From JANOZM01 sp031429355 (GTDB lineage: Bacteria; Pseudomonadota; Gammaproteobacteria; Burkholderiales; Burkholderiaceae_E), in the NCBI GenBank assembly GCA_031429355.1, contig JANOZM010000004.1, forward strand, positions 124,001 through 188,000: a DNA stretch of 64,000 bases, written 5' to 3'. This document shows, in pieces, positions 1 to 8,762 of this stretch; positions within the stretch are counted from its first letter, which is position 1; each line of letters opens with the position of its first letter. Under the pieces are notes generated by a model. It saw nothing but the letters and a program-made list of their open reading frames with translations. It was not told where the DNA came from and ran no database searches. The position numbers and the translations under genes were made by a program.

Positions 1-3000
1 GATGCCTCTGGCCGTATTTTATCGGGCCAAACAGTAGAGGCGTTTTGGAATAGCGTGCGCCATGCAAGGCCTTTGTCCATTGGACTAAATTGCGCGTTAG
101 GTGCTGCATTAATGCGCCCTTATATCGAAGAGTTAGCCAACAAAGCTGAAACTTTTATCAGCGTGTATCCCAACGCCGGCTTGCCTAACCCGATGAGCGA
201 CACCGGTTTTGATGAAACACCCGAAGATACTAGCCGCCTCTTAGAAGAGTTTGCGCTAGCGGGCTTTGTCAATATTGCTGGTGGTTGCTGCGGTACCACC
301 CCCGCGCATATCGAAGCGATTGCCAAGGTTGTTACAAAAGTTGCGCCAAGAGAAATCCCCGAGCGTCCTGTTGCTACGCGCTTGTCGGGTTTAGAGGCAT
401 TTAATTTTGATGCTTCTAATTTGTTTATTAACGTGGGCGAACGCACTAACGTCACCGGCTCGCGCAAGTTCGCAAAGTTAGTGATCGATGGCAAGTTTGA
501 TGAAGCCTTGGCGGTCGCGCGCGAGCAAATTGAATCAGGCGCACAAGTGATCGACATCAACATGGATGAAGCCATGTTGGACTCGCAAGCCGCTATGGTG
601 CGGTTTTTAAACCTGATCGCCTCAGAGCCGGATATTTCACGCGTGCCCATCATGATCGACAGTTCTAAATGGTCGGTTATTGAAGCGGGCTTAAAGTGCG
701 TGCAAGGCAAAGCGATTGTTAATTCAATCTCGATGAAAGAAGGCGAAGCTGAGTTTATTCGCCAAGCGCGGTTGGTGAAGCGTTATGGTGCAGCAGCTGT
801 TGTTATGGCGTTCGATGAAAAAGGCCAAGCCGATACGCTAGAGCGTCGCAAAATAATTTGTGAGCGCGCCTATCGTTTGTTAGTGGACGAAGTAGATTTT
901 CCACCCGAAGATATTATTTTCGACCCGAATGTGTTTGCGATTGCTACGGGTATCGAAGAGCATAACAACTACGCCGTCGACTTCATTCAAGCCACCGAAT
1001 GGATTTGCACAAACCTTCCCCACGCCCGCGTTTCGGGTGGCGTATCAAACGTTTCGTTTTCGTTTCGTGGTAACGAGTTAGTCCGCGAAGCGATTCACAC
1101 CGTATTTTTGTATCACGCAATTAAAGCCGGGATGTCGATGGGAATTGTCAACGCTGGGCAGTTAGGTGTTTACCAAGAAATCGAACCGCAATTACGCGAA
1201 TGCGTAGAAGACGTGGTGCTCAATCGTCGGGACGATGCCACCGAGCGCATGTTAGAACTAGCCGCACAAGTCAAGGGCGCTGGCAAAAGCAAAACCGAAG
1301 ATCTGGCATGGCGCGATGCACCGGTCAATCAACGTTTATCGCACGCCCTAATTCACGGCATTACTAGCCATATTGTTGAAGACACGCAGTCAGTGTTAGA
1401 AGAAGTCATAGCCCGTAATGGCCGTGCGCTTGAAGTAATTGAAGGGCCGTTAATGGACGGTATGAATGTGGTCGGCGATTTGTTTGGCGCCGGTAAAATG
1501 TTCTTGCCTCAAGTGGTTAAATCGGCCCGCGTCATGAAGCAAGCCGTAGCGCATTTGGTGCCGTATATCGAGGCTGAAAAAGCGGCCAGTGGGCAATCCT
1601 CTAGTAAGGGAAAATTGTTGTTGGCCACTGTAAAAGGTGACGTCCACGATATCGGTAAAAATATTGTAGCGGTCGTTTTACAGTGCAATAACTTTGATGT
1701 CGTTAACATGGGCGTTATGGTTTCGTGTGCCGATATTTTGGCGCGTGCCAAAGAAGAAGGTGCAGATATTATTGGTCTGTCGGGACTCATTACGCCGTCG
1801 TTAGAAGAAATGGCTTATGTCGCCAAAGAGATGGAGCGCGATGAATATTTTCGCTCGCGCAAAACGCCTTTGCTAATTGGTGGGGCCACCACTTCACGCG
1901 TACATACTGCTGTAAAAATTGCGCCTAATTATTCGGGCCCAGTTATTTATGTCACCGATGCATCGCGCTCAGTGCCGGTTGCACAAAACTTATTATCGGA
2001 CGATAACCGCCCAGCGTATTTGCGCGAATTGCAAAGCGAATACAACCGAGTGCGCGAACAGCATGCTGCAAAAAAAGGCCCGTCATTAGTCGAGCTGGCT
2101 GTTGCGCGCGCGGCCAAACCTAATATGCAATGGTTCCGTGCAGCTGACGATCATCCGGCGACTGCTCCGCATCCGATGATTGCTTATAAGCCAGCCGTGC
2201 CAAAGTTTTTAGGCCGTCGCGTGTTTAAAAATTTTGATCTTTCGGAAATTGCAAAATACATCGACTGGCAACCCTTTTTTCAAACTTGGGATTTGCACGG
2301 ACCGTTTCCGGCCATTCTTGAGGATGAAATTGTTGGTGAATCAGCACTTCGGGTTTTCTCGGATGGCAAAGCGATGTTAGCGCGCGTTATTGCCGGTCGT
2401 TGGATTACGGCAAATGCAGTTATTGGCTTCTTACCAGCCAACACCGTCAACGAAGACGACATCGAGCTGTACACCGACGATACCCGTTCGCAAGTGGCCT
2501 TTACTTGGCGTAATTTGCGTCAACAAAACGCTAAGCGCGAAGGGGTGTCTAACAAGTGTTTAGCCGACTACATCGCGCCTAAATCGTTTGATGGTAAGCC
2601 TTCCAACATTAAAGATTACATCGGTATGTTTGCGGTGACCACTGGTATCGGCGTCGATGCGAAAGCATTGCAGTTCGAAAAATTGTTAGATGATTATTCA
2701 TCAATTATGCTTAAAGCCATTGCCGATCGTTTAGCAGAAGCCTTTGCCGAATGCATGCACGAACGTGTGCGTAAAGACCTGTGGGGCTACGCAGCGCAAG
2801 AGCAATTTAAGACCGAAGACTTAGTAAAGGAACGTTACCAAGGTATTCGTCCCGCACCGGGCTACCCCGCCTGCCCCGGCCACAGCGTAAAAGAAGACAT
2901 GTTTGTGCAATTGCAATGCGAAGAAATTGGGATGACCTTAACCGAGAACTTCTCGATGGCACCAGCATCAAGCGTGTCGGGGTTTTACTTCTCGCATCCC

Positions 3001-3114
3001 GAGTCACAGTACTTTAACGTCGGGCCAATTGGTGAAGATCAGGTTGCTGATTTAATTAAGCGGACCGGTTTAACGGAAGAGACGGTTCGGCGTGGGATGG
3101 TGGGGGCTAGTTAA
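1..3114 (+). CDS. metH: Cobalamin-dependent methionine synthase, 5'-truncated by window edge
   Basis: Transfers a methyl group from methyltetrahydrofolate to homocysteine through cobalamin, in the cytoplasm. The frame is open from base 1, so the gene starts upstream and about 1037 codons are visible of the usual 1200 or so. The visible part begins inside the homocysteine domain. All three zinc cysteines are present: the one in GLNCALGA (about 85-105) and the pair in GGCCGTTP (about 280-300). The pterin domain follows (NVGERTNVTGSRKF, about 430-470). The B12 domain has DVHDIGKN with the cobalt-ligand His at about 1640-1660, and the C-terminal AdoMet reactivation domain has RPAPGYPACPGH at about 2850. 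Homocysteine and B12 modules are in one chain, whereas some Burkholderiales split them into two genes. An internal GTG at 55 is not the start. Confidence 0.97.
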   Translation, partial: DASGRILSGQTVEAFWNSVRHARPLSIGLNCALGAALMRPYIEELANKAETFISVYPNAGLPNPMSDTGFDETPEDTSRLLEEFALAGFVNIAGGCCGTTPAHIEAIAKVVTKVAPREIPERPVATRLSGLEAFNFDASNLFINVGERTNVTGSRKFAKLVIDGKFDEALAVAREQIESGAQVIDINMDEAMLDSQAAMVRFLNLIASEPDISRVPIMIDSSKWSVIEAGLKCVQGKAIVNSISMKEGEAEFIRQARLVKRYGAAAVVMAFDEKGQADTLERRKIICERAYRLLVDEVDFPPEDIIFDPNVFAIATGIEEHNNYAVDFIQATEWICTNLPHARVSGGVSNVSFSFRGNELVREAIHTVFLYHAIKAGMSMGIVNAGQLGVYQEIEPQLRECVEDVVLNRRDDATERMLELAAQVKGAGKSKTEDLAWRDAPVNQRLSHALIHGITSHIVEDTQSVLEEVIARNGRALEVIEGPLMDGMNVVGDLFGAGKMFLPQVVKSARVMKQAVAHLVPYIEAEKAASGQSSSKGKLLLATVKGDVHDIGKNIVAVVLQCNNFDVVNMGVMVSCADILARAKEEGADIIGLSGLITPSLEEMAYVAKEMERDEYFRSRKTPLLIGGATTSRVHTAVKIAPNYSGPVIYVTDASRSVPVAQNLLSDDNRPAYLRELQSEYNRVREQHAAKKGPSLVELAVARAAKPNMQWFRAADDHPATAPHPMIAYKPAVPKFLGRRVFKNFDLSEIAKYIDWQPFFQTWDLHGPFPAILEDEIVGESALRVFSDGKAMLARVIAGRWITANAVIGFLPANTVNEDDIELYTDDTRSQVAFTWRNLRQQNAKREGVSNKCLADYIAPKSFDGKPSNIKDYIGMFAVTTGIGVDAKALQFEKLLDDYSSIMLKAIADRLAEAFAECMHERVRKDLWGYAAQEQFKTEDLVKERYQGIRPAPGYPACPGHSVKEDMFVQLQCEEIGMTLTENFSMAPASSVSGFYFSHPESQYFNVGPIGEDQVADLIKRTGLTEETVRRGMVGAS

Positions 3115-3116
3115 CC

Positions 3117-3308
3117 ATGGAGCGCATCAAAACTAACTTAGATCAGCTTCAGTTCGGTGATGCTAAACCTGCGCCGGTATTAAAGAAAGATTTGAGTGCC
3201 GGTCTTAAAGTAATTCAGGCCACTATTGGATTCATCGGGAAACCGCTAACTATCGATCAAATGAATGTGCTTGTTAATCTTGAGTCGAAACGCAGAAGTA
3301 AGACTTGA
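3117..3308 (+). CDS. Small hypothetical protein downstream of metH
   Basis: A 63-codon ORF starting 2 nt after the metH stop, so it could be translated by coupling. It is basic and soluble, with no signal peptide, membrane segment or motif I recognise. The start of the diguanylate cyclase's 3' end on the other strand lies 60 nt downstream. It may be a genuine small tail gene of the metH transcript or a chance ORF. Only position and an intact frame support it. Confidence 0.35.
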   Translation: MERIKTNLDQLQFGDAKPAPVLKKDLSAGLKVIQATIGFIGKPLTIDQMNVLVNLESKRRSKT

Positions 3309-3368
3309 ATGGTACGTAAAGCGCCCAAGCTTGGTTTGCTATCTGCAGAAGTGATTTAAAACTAACTC

Positions 3369-4604
3369 TCAAATAACCAACATATCGATCTGCTCGATAA
3401 CGCGGTTTCTGCCTAAATGTTTAGCCTTATATAAGCGCGCATCCGCTAAGCTAATGAGTTCCTTTAGCCCGCTAATAGCACTCGATTCACCATCGTGGAC
3501 CGCCCCAATGCTGACGGTGAGGATAATTTGTTCTTTGCCATGCCAATACGGTTTTGATGCGATGTGAGCTCGGACGCGCTCAGCAAGTTCCGTCAATTGT
3601 TTTGGATCGCATTGCGGTAAGAACACACAAAATTCCTCGCCGCCGTATCGACTAACGACCGCATCGTCTTGGCGAACAATTTCACGAATAGATTGCACGC
3701 AGTGTTTTAGAACGTTATCGCCAACGTCGTGGCCCCACGTGTCGTTTACTTTCTTAAAGTGATCAATGTCGATAAGTAAAAGCGCCGTAGAAAGTAAGCT
3801 AGGTGATGCCGCATTGTTGCGCCGCTCATTAAAAAACTGATTAGCATTTTCAACTAAAAAACGCCTCGAATGAGCGCCAGTTAGTAAATCAATATCCACT
3901 GAATGTTGTAACCGTTTATTGCTGCGGACGCTAATTAAACCCGTGGTTAGGCCGTAGCAAACCGCTACTGAAATCGTCCAGGTTAAAGCGCGAATTCGGT
4001 AAGCCGAGGTGTCGATCAGTTTGGCGGCTTCACGGCTTGCGAAACTGGAGCCGCCGTCAAATGGAATCGAAAGTATTTCGATAATGCGTGGCATCAATCC
4101 AGTAAGCGAAAACAAACAAAGACCTAACCAAGCCCATCGATAAAAGGGTGCCGATTCGTCTTTAGTGCCGACAATTACGCATAGGGCAATACAGGTTAAA
4201 GAAAATTGGCATAGCGCATTCCAATTGCGGGTTTCGATACCAATTGGCCAAAACACAAAGCCCAAGTAACAAATTAATCCGCACGCCATCATTACTAGTT
4301 TTGGAGTGTTCGGGCGATACAAAAAGATCAAACAACTTAAGCCGCACAAATAGGCCGTTGTACCCAAAACGGGTGCAATCATTTGGTTTAAATCCATTGC
4401 GCGATTTAAAAAAATTGCCGATGCAAACAACCCACCTGCGGCGCAAAATGTAGAGACCGTTAGAAGGCCTAAGACGGTTTTATCTGTTTTGCTGCGCAAG
4501 CACTGCGCCAGTAATAAGCCAGCAAATACCAAAGCCATAAAACCGCCCGCCGTCATTACGGCTTGCGGCTCTAGGGTGTTGATAATTAAATTGAATAAGC
4601 TCAC
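3369..4604 (-). CDS. Membrane-bound diguanylate cyclase (GGDEF)
   Basis: Makes cyclic di-GMP from two GTP at the inner membrane. The first about 230 residues are several hydrophobic helices. The GGDEF domain begins near residue 236 (DIDLLTGAHSRR), with metal-site aspartates in LLIDIDHFK (about 277-285) and the active signature GGEEF at 321-325, so it should be catalytic. The RxxD inhibitory site is not in the usual register: RQDD sits one residue further from GGEEF than normal, so product inhibition may be weakened. The start is GTG at 4604. The gene is transcribed in the same direction as the kinase operon upstream, from which it is separated by 111 nt, so it may have its own promoter. No recognised sensor domain is visible apart from the membrane part. 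Confidence 0.9.
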   Translation of the reverse strand: MSLFNLIINTLEPQAVMTAGGFMALVFAGLLLAQCLRSKTDKTVLGLLTVSTFCAAGGLFASAIFLNRAMDLNQMIAPVLGTTAYLCGLSCLIFLYRPNTPKLVMMACGLICYLGFVFWPIGIETRNWNALCQFSLTCIALCVIVGTKDESAPFYRWAWLGLCLFSLTGLMPRIIEILSIPFDGGSSFASREAAKLIDTSAYRIRALTWTISVAVCYGLTTGLISVRSNKRLQHSVDIDLLTGAHSRRFLVENANQFFNERRNNAASPSLLSTALLLIDIDHFKKVNDTWGHDVGDNVLKHCVQSIREIVRQDDAVVSRYGGEEFCVFLPQCDPKQLTELAERVRAHIASKPYWHGKEQIILTVSIGAVHDGESSAISGLKELISLADARLYKAKHLGRNRVIEQIDMLVI

Positions 4605-4715
4605 GAGCTGATTATGGCGGGAAGGATCGGTGACTGACCGTGTTGTCCGTCAAGCGGCTAAATTTCCAGCTTGTTCGTTCAATTTAATTTGCCTTTTCGT
4701 AACTTGAATCAAAAG

Positions 4716-5786
4716 CTACTGTTCTAAACGAATGACTGGCATCGCTCGGGGCGCTCCTCCACCGACAAAACACGAGAACGAAACGCTGTCGCCTACCTGG
4801 GGGACGTCACCAAACACGCATTCGCGATGAAAGAAAATTTCCCCCAATTCTGATTGAATAAACCCCCAACTGCCGTGCTGAAAAGACTTAACTTTTCCAA
4901 GATAGCGCGCACTTACGGGGTAGCAGAGTTGGCCACATGAGACAACGAGTTTGTCTGCCGTAGGTCTTTCAGTTGGGTTTTTCTTTAAGCAAGCCAAGAT
5001 TAGTTCTTTCAAGTCATTTGCTAGTGGCGAGAATTGAGGATTTGCAAACAACAACTGCGGGAAACACGGTGGCTGAGCAGCAACAATTTTCGAAACTGCT
5101 TTCAGTCCCTCTCCAAATGGATAGTCCCCTGTTAGCAAATGAAACATCATCGCCCCAATCGACCAGACGTCAGAAGGCGCGCCGACTGGTTGACTCTTAT
5201 CATCCTCAATTGATTCTGGTGACATGTATGGTAGTGCCCCTACCGCCGTTTGAGATGCGGAAATCGTAGAGTCATTTAGTTTTTCGAATTCGTCTTCGAT
5301 GAGCTTAGCAATACCGAAATCGGTAATTTTTAGCTCGGTGAGTGAGTACCCTCCGACAACCATAACATTTGTTGGCTTTAAATCTCGATGTATAACGTTT
5401 GCATGATGTGCGGCTGCGACTCCTCGGGCAAGATGATGGAAGACCTTTGCAGCAAGAAAAGGATCAATTGATCTGGTTCGTTGCATTAGCGCTTGCCTCA
5501 GATCCACGCCATTTACCAATTCCTCAACAAGGTATTTTTTACCTTCAAACTCTAGGTAATCTAGAGTCTTTGCAACATTAGGATGGTTTACCTTTGCGGC
5601 AACAATTGCTCCTCTGCGAAATCGTTTGTCTCCGGATTGATTTTTCGGGGTTTTTAAAGCGATGTGCCTGCGCGTTAATAAATCGTAGGCAACATAAACA
5701 AACTGCATACCTCCCTCTGCAAGGTAGCGTTCAACTTTGTATCGCTCGGCAATTACTGTATTCGGGGCTAAATGAGCGCTCAGCAA
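4716..5786 (-). CDS. Ser/Thr protein kinase with C-terminal cold-shock-like domain
   Basis: Hanks-type kinase. Seen: Gly-rich loop LAEGGMQFVY (about 22-31), ATP lysine K45 in ALKTPK, HRDLKPTN with HRD at 133-135, DFGIAK, and MSPES in place of APE. By eye the alpha-C glutamate aligns with Gly59 (RFRRGAIVAAKVNHPN), an unusual loss that could lower or re-route activity. From about residue 295 to the end is an OB-fold-like segment: GKVKSFQHGSWGFI then EIFFHRECV resembles the RNP motifs of CspA-type domains, which bind single-stranded nucleic acid. No transmembrane or PASTA segment is present, so it is cytosolic. Its start overlaps the previous kinase gene by 7 nt, making it the last gene of a PP2C-kinase-kinase operon. 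Substrate unknown. Confidence 0.88.
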   Translation of the reverse strand: MLSAHLAPNTVIAERYKVERYLAEGGMQFVYVAYDLLTRRHIALKTPKNQSGDKRFRRGAIVAAKVNHPNVAKTLDYLEFEGKKYLVEELVNGVDLRQALMQRTRSIDPFLAAKVFHHLARGVAAAHHANVIHRDLKPTNVMVVGGYSLTELKITDFGIAKLIEDEFEKLNDSTISASQTAVGALPYMSPESIEDDKSQPVGAPSDVWSIGAMMFHLLTGDYPFGEGLKAVSKIVAAQPPCFPQLLFANPQFSPLANDLKELILACLKKNPTERPTADKLVVSCGQLCYPVSARYLGKVKSFQHGSWGFIQSELGEIFFHRECVFGDVPQVGDSVSFSCFVGGGAPRAMPVIRLEQ

Positions 5787-6844
5787 ATGACCTCAGGATA
5801 TGAAACGTCGAACGTAACGTACCGACGATTATTAGTTAACTCAGGTCCCCCAAGGGTAACAACACAAGAGCCTGGAAGTTTGAATCCTAATGAAGCTGGC
5901 GCATTATTTATATATGCAGTTCCAGTAAGTTCAGCAACCTCAAAATCTAGGCCGGTGTAGCGAATTTTAAGAGAGGCTACTCCCGGAAGATCGAGGCTAA
6001 CGGAGGGGTGGGTTGAATCTAAGCGATTGTGATTACCTTGAAATACAAACAAAGCGCGATGCTTATCTTTTAGTAAGTGTCGAGCCAGCATGTCTCTTAC
6101 ACTTTGAATTGAAGGTCTGGCTTTTGGATCGGTAGATAAACATTTGGTAAGCAAATTTATAATTTCTGGGGCTAGTTCGAATCTATTGCAGTTGGAAAAA
6201 ACGCTTGCTGTAAACGTTGGCGGTTTCGCAAGTAATTGAGTCGGCAAACTTCCGTCTAAGAGGTGTAATGCAGATATCCCGAAAGCGTAAACGTCTATCG
6301 CTTTGTCGAAGGTTACGTTGGAAGCAAAAAGCTCCGGCGCTGCGAATCCGGGGGTTCCAACAAAGCCCATTGTTGAGGCGCTATCACCTTCCGCTCTTGA
6401 TAAACCGAAATCAAAGATTTTTAGAATGCCTTCATTGTCAATTTTGACATTATTTGGTTTTATATCGCGATGAATTAAGTTAAGGGAATGAATGTCGCTG
6501 ATGCCCGATGCGAGCTGCCAGAGTAAGCGCAAGAATTCATCAAGATTCAAGTTCAAATAAGCCGTCTCAAAAAGATCCGTTCCGTCAATATATTCAAGAA
6601 CTAAAACGATTTCAGTAGGATTTTCGATAAGTACATCGAAAATTTGCACCACGTGTTTTGACCGTAGTTGCAATAGCGCTGTCAGTTCATCAAAAAGCCG
6701 TCTCTGATCAGCGACTTGTTTCATAACTTTTAACGCTACAGGTCTTTCTAAAATGGAGTCTGTGCACAAGAAAACCGATGACATGCCTCCTTGCATCGGC
6801 AGTGCACCTTCTTGTGGCTGATACCTTTGATTAATCGTAGACAT
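5780..6844 (-). CDS. Ser/Thr protein kinase with beta-rich C-terminal domain
   Basis: Hanks-type kinase with a complete catalytic set: loop QGGMSSVF (18-25), K39, alpha-C E53 (FDELTALLQL), HRD 125-127 in HRDIKPNN, DFG starting at D145, and APE at 169-171. The C-terminal about 90 residues (from about 265) alternate hydrophobic and polar residues and end in YVTFDVSYPEV. They look like a degenerate FHA or other beta-sandwich module, but I cannot assign it firmly. No membrane helix is seen. The ATG at 6844 follows directly on the PP2C stop at 6845, and the 3' end overlaps the next kinase by 7 nt, so the three genes are almost certainly co-transcribed and translationally coupled. It retains all key residues and may be the main active kinase of the pair. 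Confidence 0.9.
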   Translation of the reverse strand: MSTINQRYQPQEGALPMQGGMSSVFLCTDSILERPVALKVMKQVADQRRLFDELTALLQLRSKHVVQIFDVLIENPTEIVLVLEYIDGTDLFETAYLNLNLDEFLRLLWQLASGISDIHSLNLIHRDIKPNNVKIDNEGILKIFDFGLSRAEGDSASTMGFVGTPGFAAPELFASNVTFDKAIDVYAFGISALHLLDGSLPTQLLAKPPTFTASVFSNCNRFELAPEIINLLTKCLSTDPKARPSIQSVRDMLARHLLKDKHRALFVFQGNHNRLDSTHPSVSLDLPGVASLKIRYTGLDFEVAELTGTAYINNAPASLGFKLPGSCVVTLGGPELTNNRRYVTFDVSYPEVIC

Positions 6845-8005
6845 TTACTTTTGCTTTCTAGCTTGTGTCCTTTTTTTAACTTTTGGAGGTTGAAACGCCT
6901 CAGCTTCATCAAACGATACGGATGTTATGTCGAGTTGCCCCACTGCAACTTTTATTTGCAATTCTTTTGATTTTTTAGGGTTAATACTTGTCGGCAAACG
7001 CCGAACCTTTGTTTTTAGGATGGGGTTAGTTTCGTTGAATAAAGCTAATTTTATCGGTGGGGTCTCGAAAAAACTTAACACCTCTTCTGGCTGCCTACTT
7101 AGGTCTTTGGCATAAATGGAGCTTGTGTCTATGAGCTGTAACTCACCGTGTGCATCCCAAACTTCAAATTGCCGAGACTCCGGCCATTCCTTCAACACTG
7201 GCAAAGTAGGCGGCATCATAATGGCTAACGAAGCGTTGTCGGATCCGCCGCACCATTTGGATAGCTCAACGATTCGTTTGGCAATCACACCTGGATCATT
7301 ACCATTGCGAAAAATTACTTCGACCAAATTTCCGATCTTCGATAAATAATGAGCACCGTCTGTCGTTAATAAAATCGCTTCTACTCCGTTTAACTCTAAT
7401 TGTTCGATCTGCGGCTCTAAATCCGCTTTGGTTCCAACAAATTGAAGCAACAAATTTTTTTCAGAATTTGTTGCTGATACTTGACCTAGTTGACCCGCAA
7501 TCGTTTCATCTACCGAAAGTTGTTTTAATCCGTCGGTTTTCAAGACATAAACGCGACTATCTCCTACGCTCAACCAAACTGGAGACATACCTTCAATCAT
7601 GAGCAAAGCCGAAAGCGTAGTTCCGCCGAGTCCAGAAAACTCTTCTTTTACTAAATTGTTTGCGATCTTGAGTGCGTTCTTCAGCCAATCTTTTGGAGTT
7701 TGAATTGTCGTTTTAGCTTGTTCTTCAATTTCAGCCACAAATCCGCCGAGCGCTAAGGAAGCGCATCGACTACCATCACTCATGCCGCCGATTCCATCAG
7801 CAATTGCCAATAAAGTGTAGGCTGCTCCAGTGCCGCCAAAACCTCTGGCAATTAATGATCGGTCTTGATTTTCACTTCTAACGTTTCCGATTTCACTAGC
7901 GACTGCAGCCAATAAAGGGGCTACCCGTCTCAAGCCAGACTGAGCAGTCCGGCGAGCGAGCCACGCAGTTAATTGTTTGTGGGCTAAATATTTGCGCTTA
8001 TTCAT
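6845..8005 (-). CDS. PP2C-family (PPM) Ser/Thr protein phosphatase
   Basis: Metal-dependent protein phosphatase, presumably opposing the two kinases encoded immediately downstream. Seen: RSENQDRS (D48), the metal motif ADGIGG at about 69-74, GDSRVYVL, LLTTDGAHYLS, and GGSDNASLAI with the late metal aspartate. The catalytic domain spans about residues 30-270. The remaining about 115 residues are an uncharacterised tail ending in a strongly basic stretch (KVKKRTQARKQK), possibly for nucleic-acid or acidic-partner binding. It is the first gene of the phosphatase-kinase-kinase operon. Similar PP2C/kinase pairs accompany type VI secretion and some defence islands, but neither is visible here. Confidence 0.9.
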   Translation of the reverse strand: MNKRKYLAHKQLTAWLARRTAQSGLRRVAPLLAAVASEIGNVRSENQDRSLIARGFGGTGAAYTLLAIADGIGGMSDGSRCASLALGGFVAEIEEQAKTTIQTPKDWLKNALKIANNLVKEEFSGLGGTTLSALLMIEGMSPVWLSVGDSRVYVLKTDGLKQLSVDETIAGQLGQVSATNSEKNLLLQFVGTKADLEPQIEQLELNGVEAILLTTDGAHYLSKIGNLVEVIFRNGNDPGVIAKRIVELSKWCGGSDNASLAIMMPPTLPVLKEWPESRQFEVWDAHGELQLIDTSSIYAKDLSRQPEEVLSFFETPPIKLALFNETNPILKTKVRRLPTSINPKKSKELQIKVAVGQLDITSVSFDEAEAFQPPKVKKRTQARKQK

Positions 8006-8150
8006 CGCTGTATTTTACATTTTAAAAGAAACTAAAGGAAGGCGCGGTGGTTAGATCTATTGGTCTATTGCAATCGATTCGCGATTCAAGTGAAGACAAG
8101 GGAAAGGGTAAACGCCATTTGCAGGGTTATTTAAAATTGCCGCAATTGTC

Positions 8151-8753
8151 TTAAAGACTCCGCCAACCAAACCAAATCCGACTAACAATCGTCAAACAAC
8201 AAAGCCCAGCAAACCCCAACGCAATCAACGTAAAGTATTTTGGCCATAAACACATCGCACAAAACGCAATTAGCGTTTCGGTGGACTCGGTTAATCCGCC
8301 TAAAAAGTAAAAGCTCTTGTTGGGGTAATCAGTGGCTTGCATACCCTTTTTTGCAGCCATTACTGCAAAGGCTAAAAAGCTCGAACCAGTGCCAATAAAG
8401 CTAGCTAACAATGTGGCTGCAGCCACGCCATTGGTAACTGGCGCGGCCCAAGCAAACGCTAAAGGAATGCTGGCATAAAACAAAAAATCTAAGCAAATGT
8501 CTAAAAAACCACCGCGATCAGTTGGTTCGGTTAGTCTCGCTACGGCACCGTCTAGGCCATCACAAATACGGCTTAGTAAAATTAGCACTAGGCCCATTTC
8601 GTAGCGCCGTGCTGCAATAAACAAAGCGGCCGCAATGCCCAATACAAATGCAAACAGGGTGACTTGATCGGCGCTTACCCCAGCCTTGTGTAAAACCTTG
8701 GCCATTTTGTCAATCGTCGGTTTTATAACCGGCGCGAGGTAGCGATCAAGCAT
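8151..8753 (-). CDS. CDP-alcohol phosphatidyltransferase family protein
   Basis: Integral membrane enzyme of 200 aa that would transfer a phosphatidyl group from a CDP-lipid to an alcohol, or run a related reaction. The family signature is clear at about residues 60-85: DGLDGAVAR, then a glycine, then LDICLD, although the loop between the AR and the next Gly is one residue shorter than in PgsA. Five or six hydrophobic helices follow. The specific alcohol (glycerol-3-phosphate, inositol, serine) cannot be told from the sequence. It lies 9 nt downstream of folD on the same strand and may be co-transcribed with it. Confidence 0.85.
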   Translation of the reverse strand: MLDRYLAPVIKPTIDKMAKVLHKAGVSADQVTLFAFVLGIAAALFIAARRYEMGLVLILLSRICDGLDGAVARLTEPTDRGGFLDICLDFLFYASIPLAFAWAAPVTNGVAAATLLASFIGTGSSFLAFAVMAAKKGMQATDYPNKSFYFLGGLTESTETLIAFCAMCLWPKYFTLIALGFAGLCCLTIVSRIWFGWRSL

Positions 8754-8762
8754 CGATAGTTT

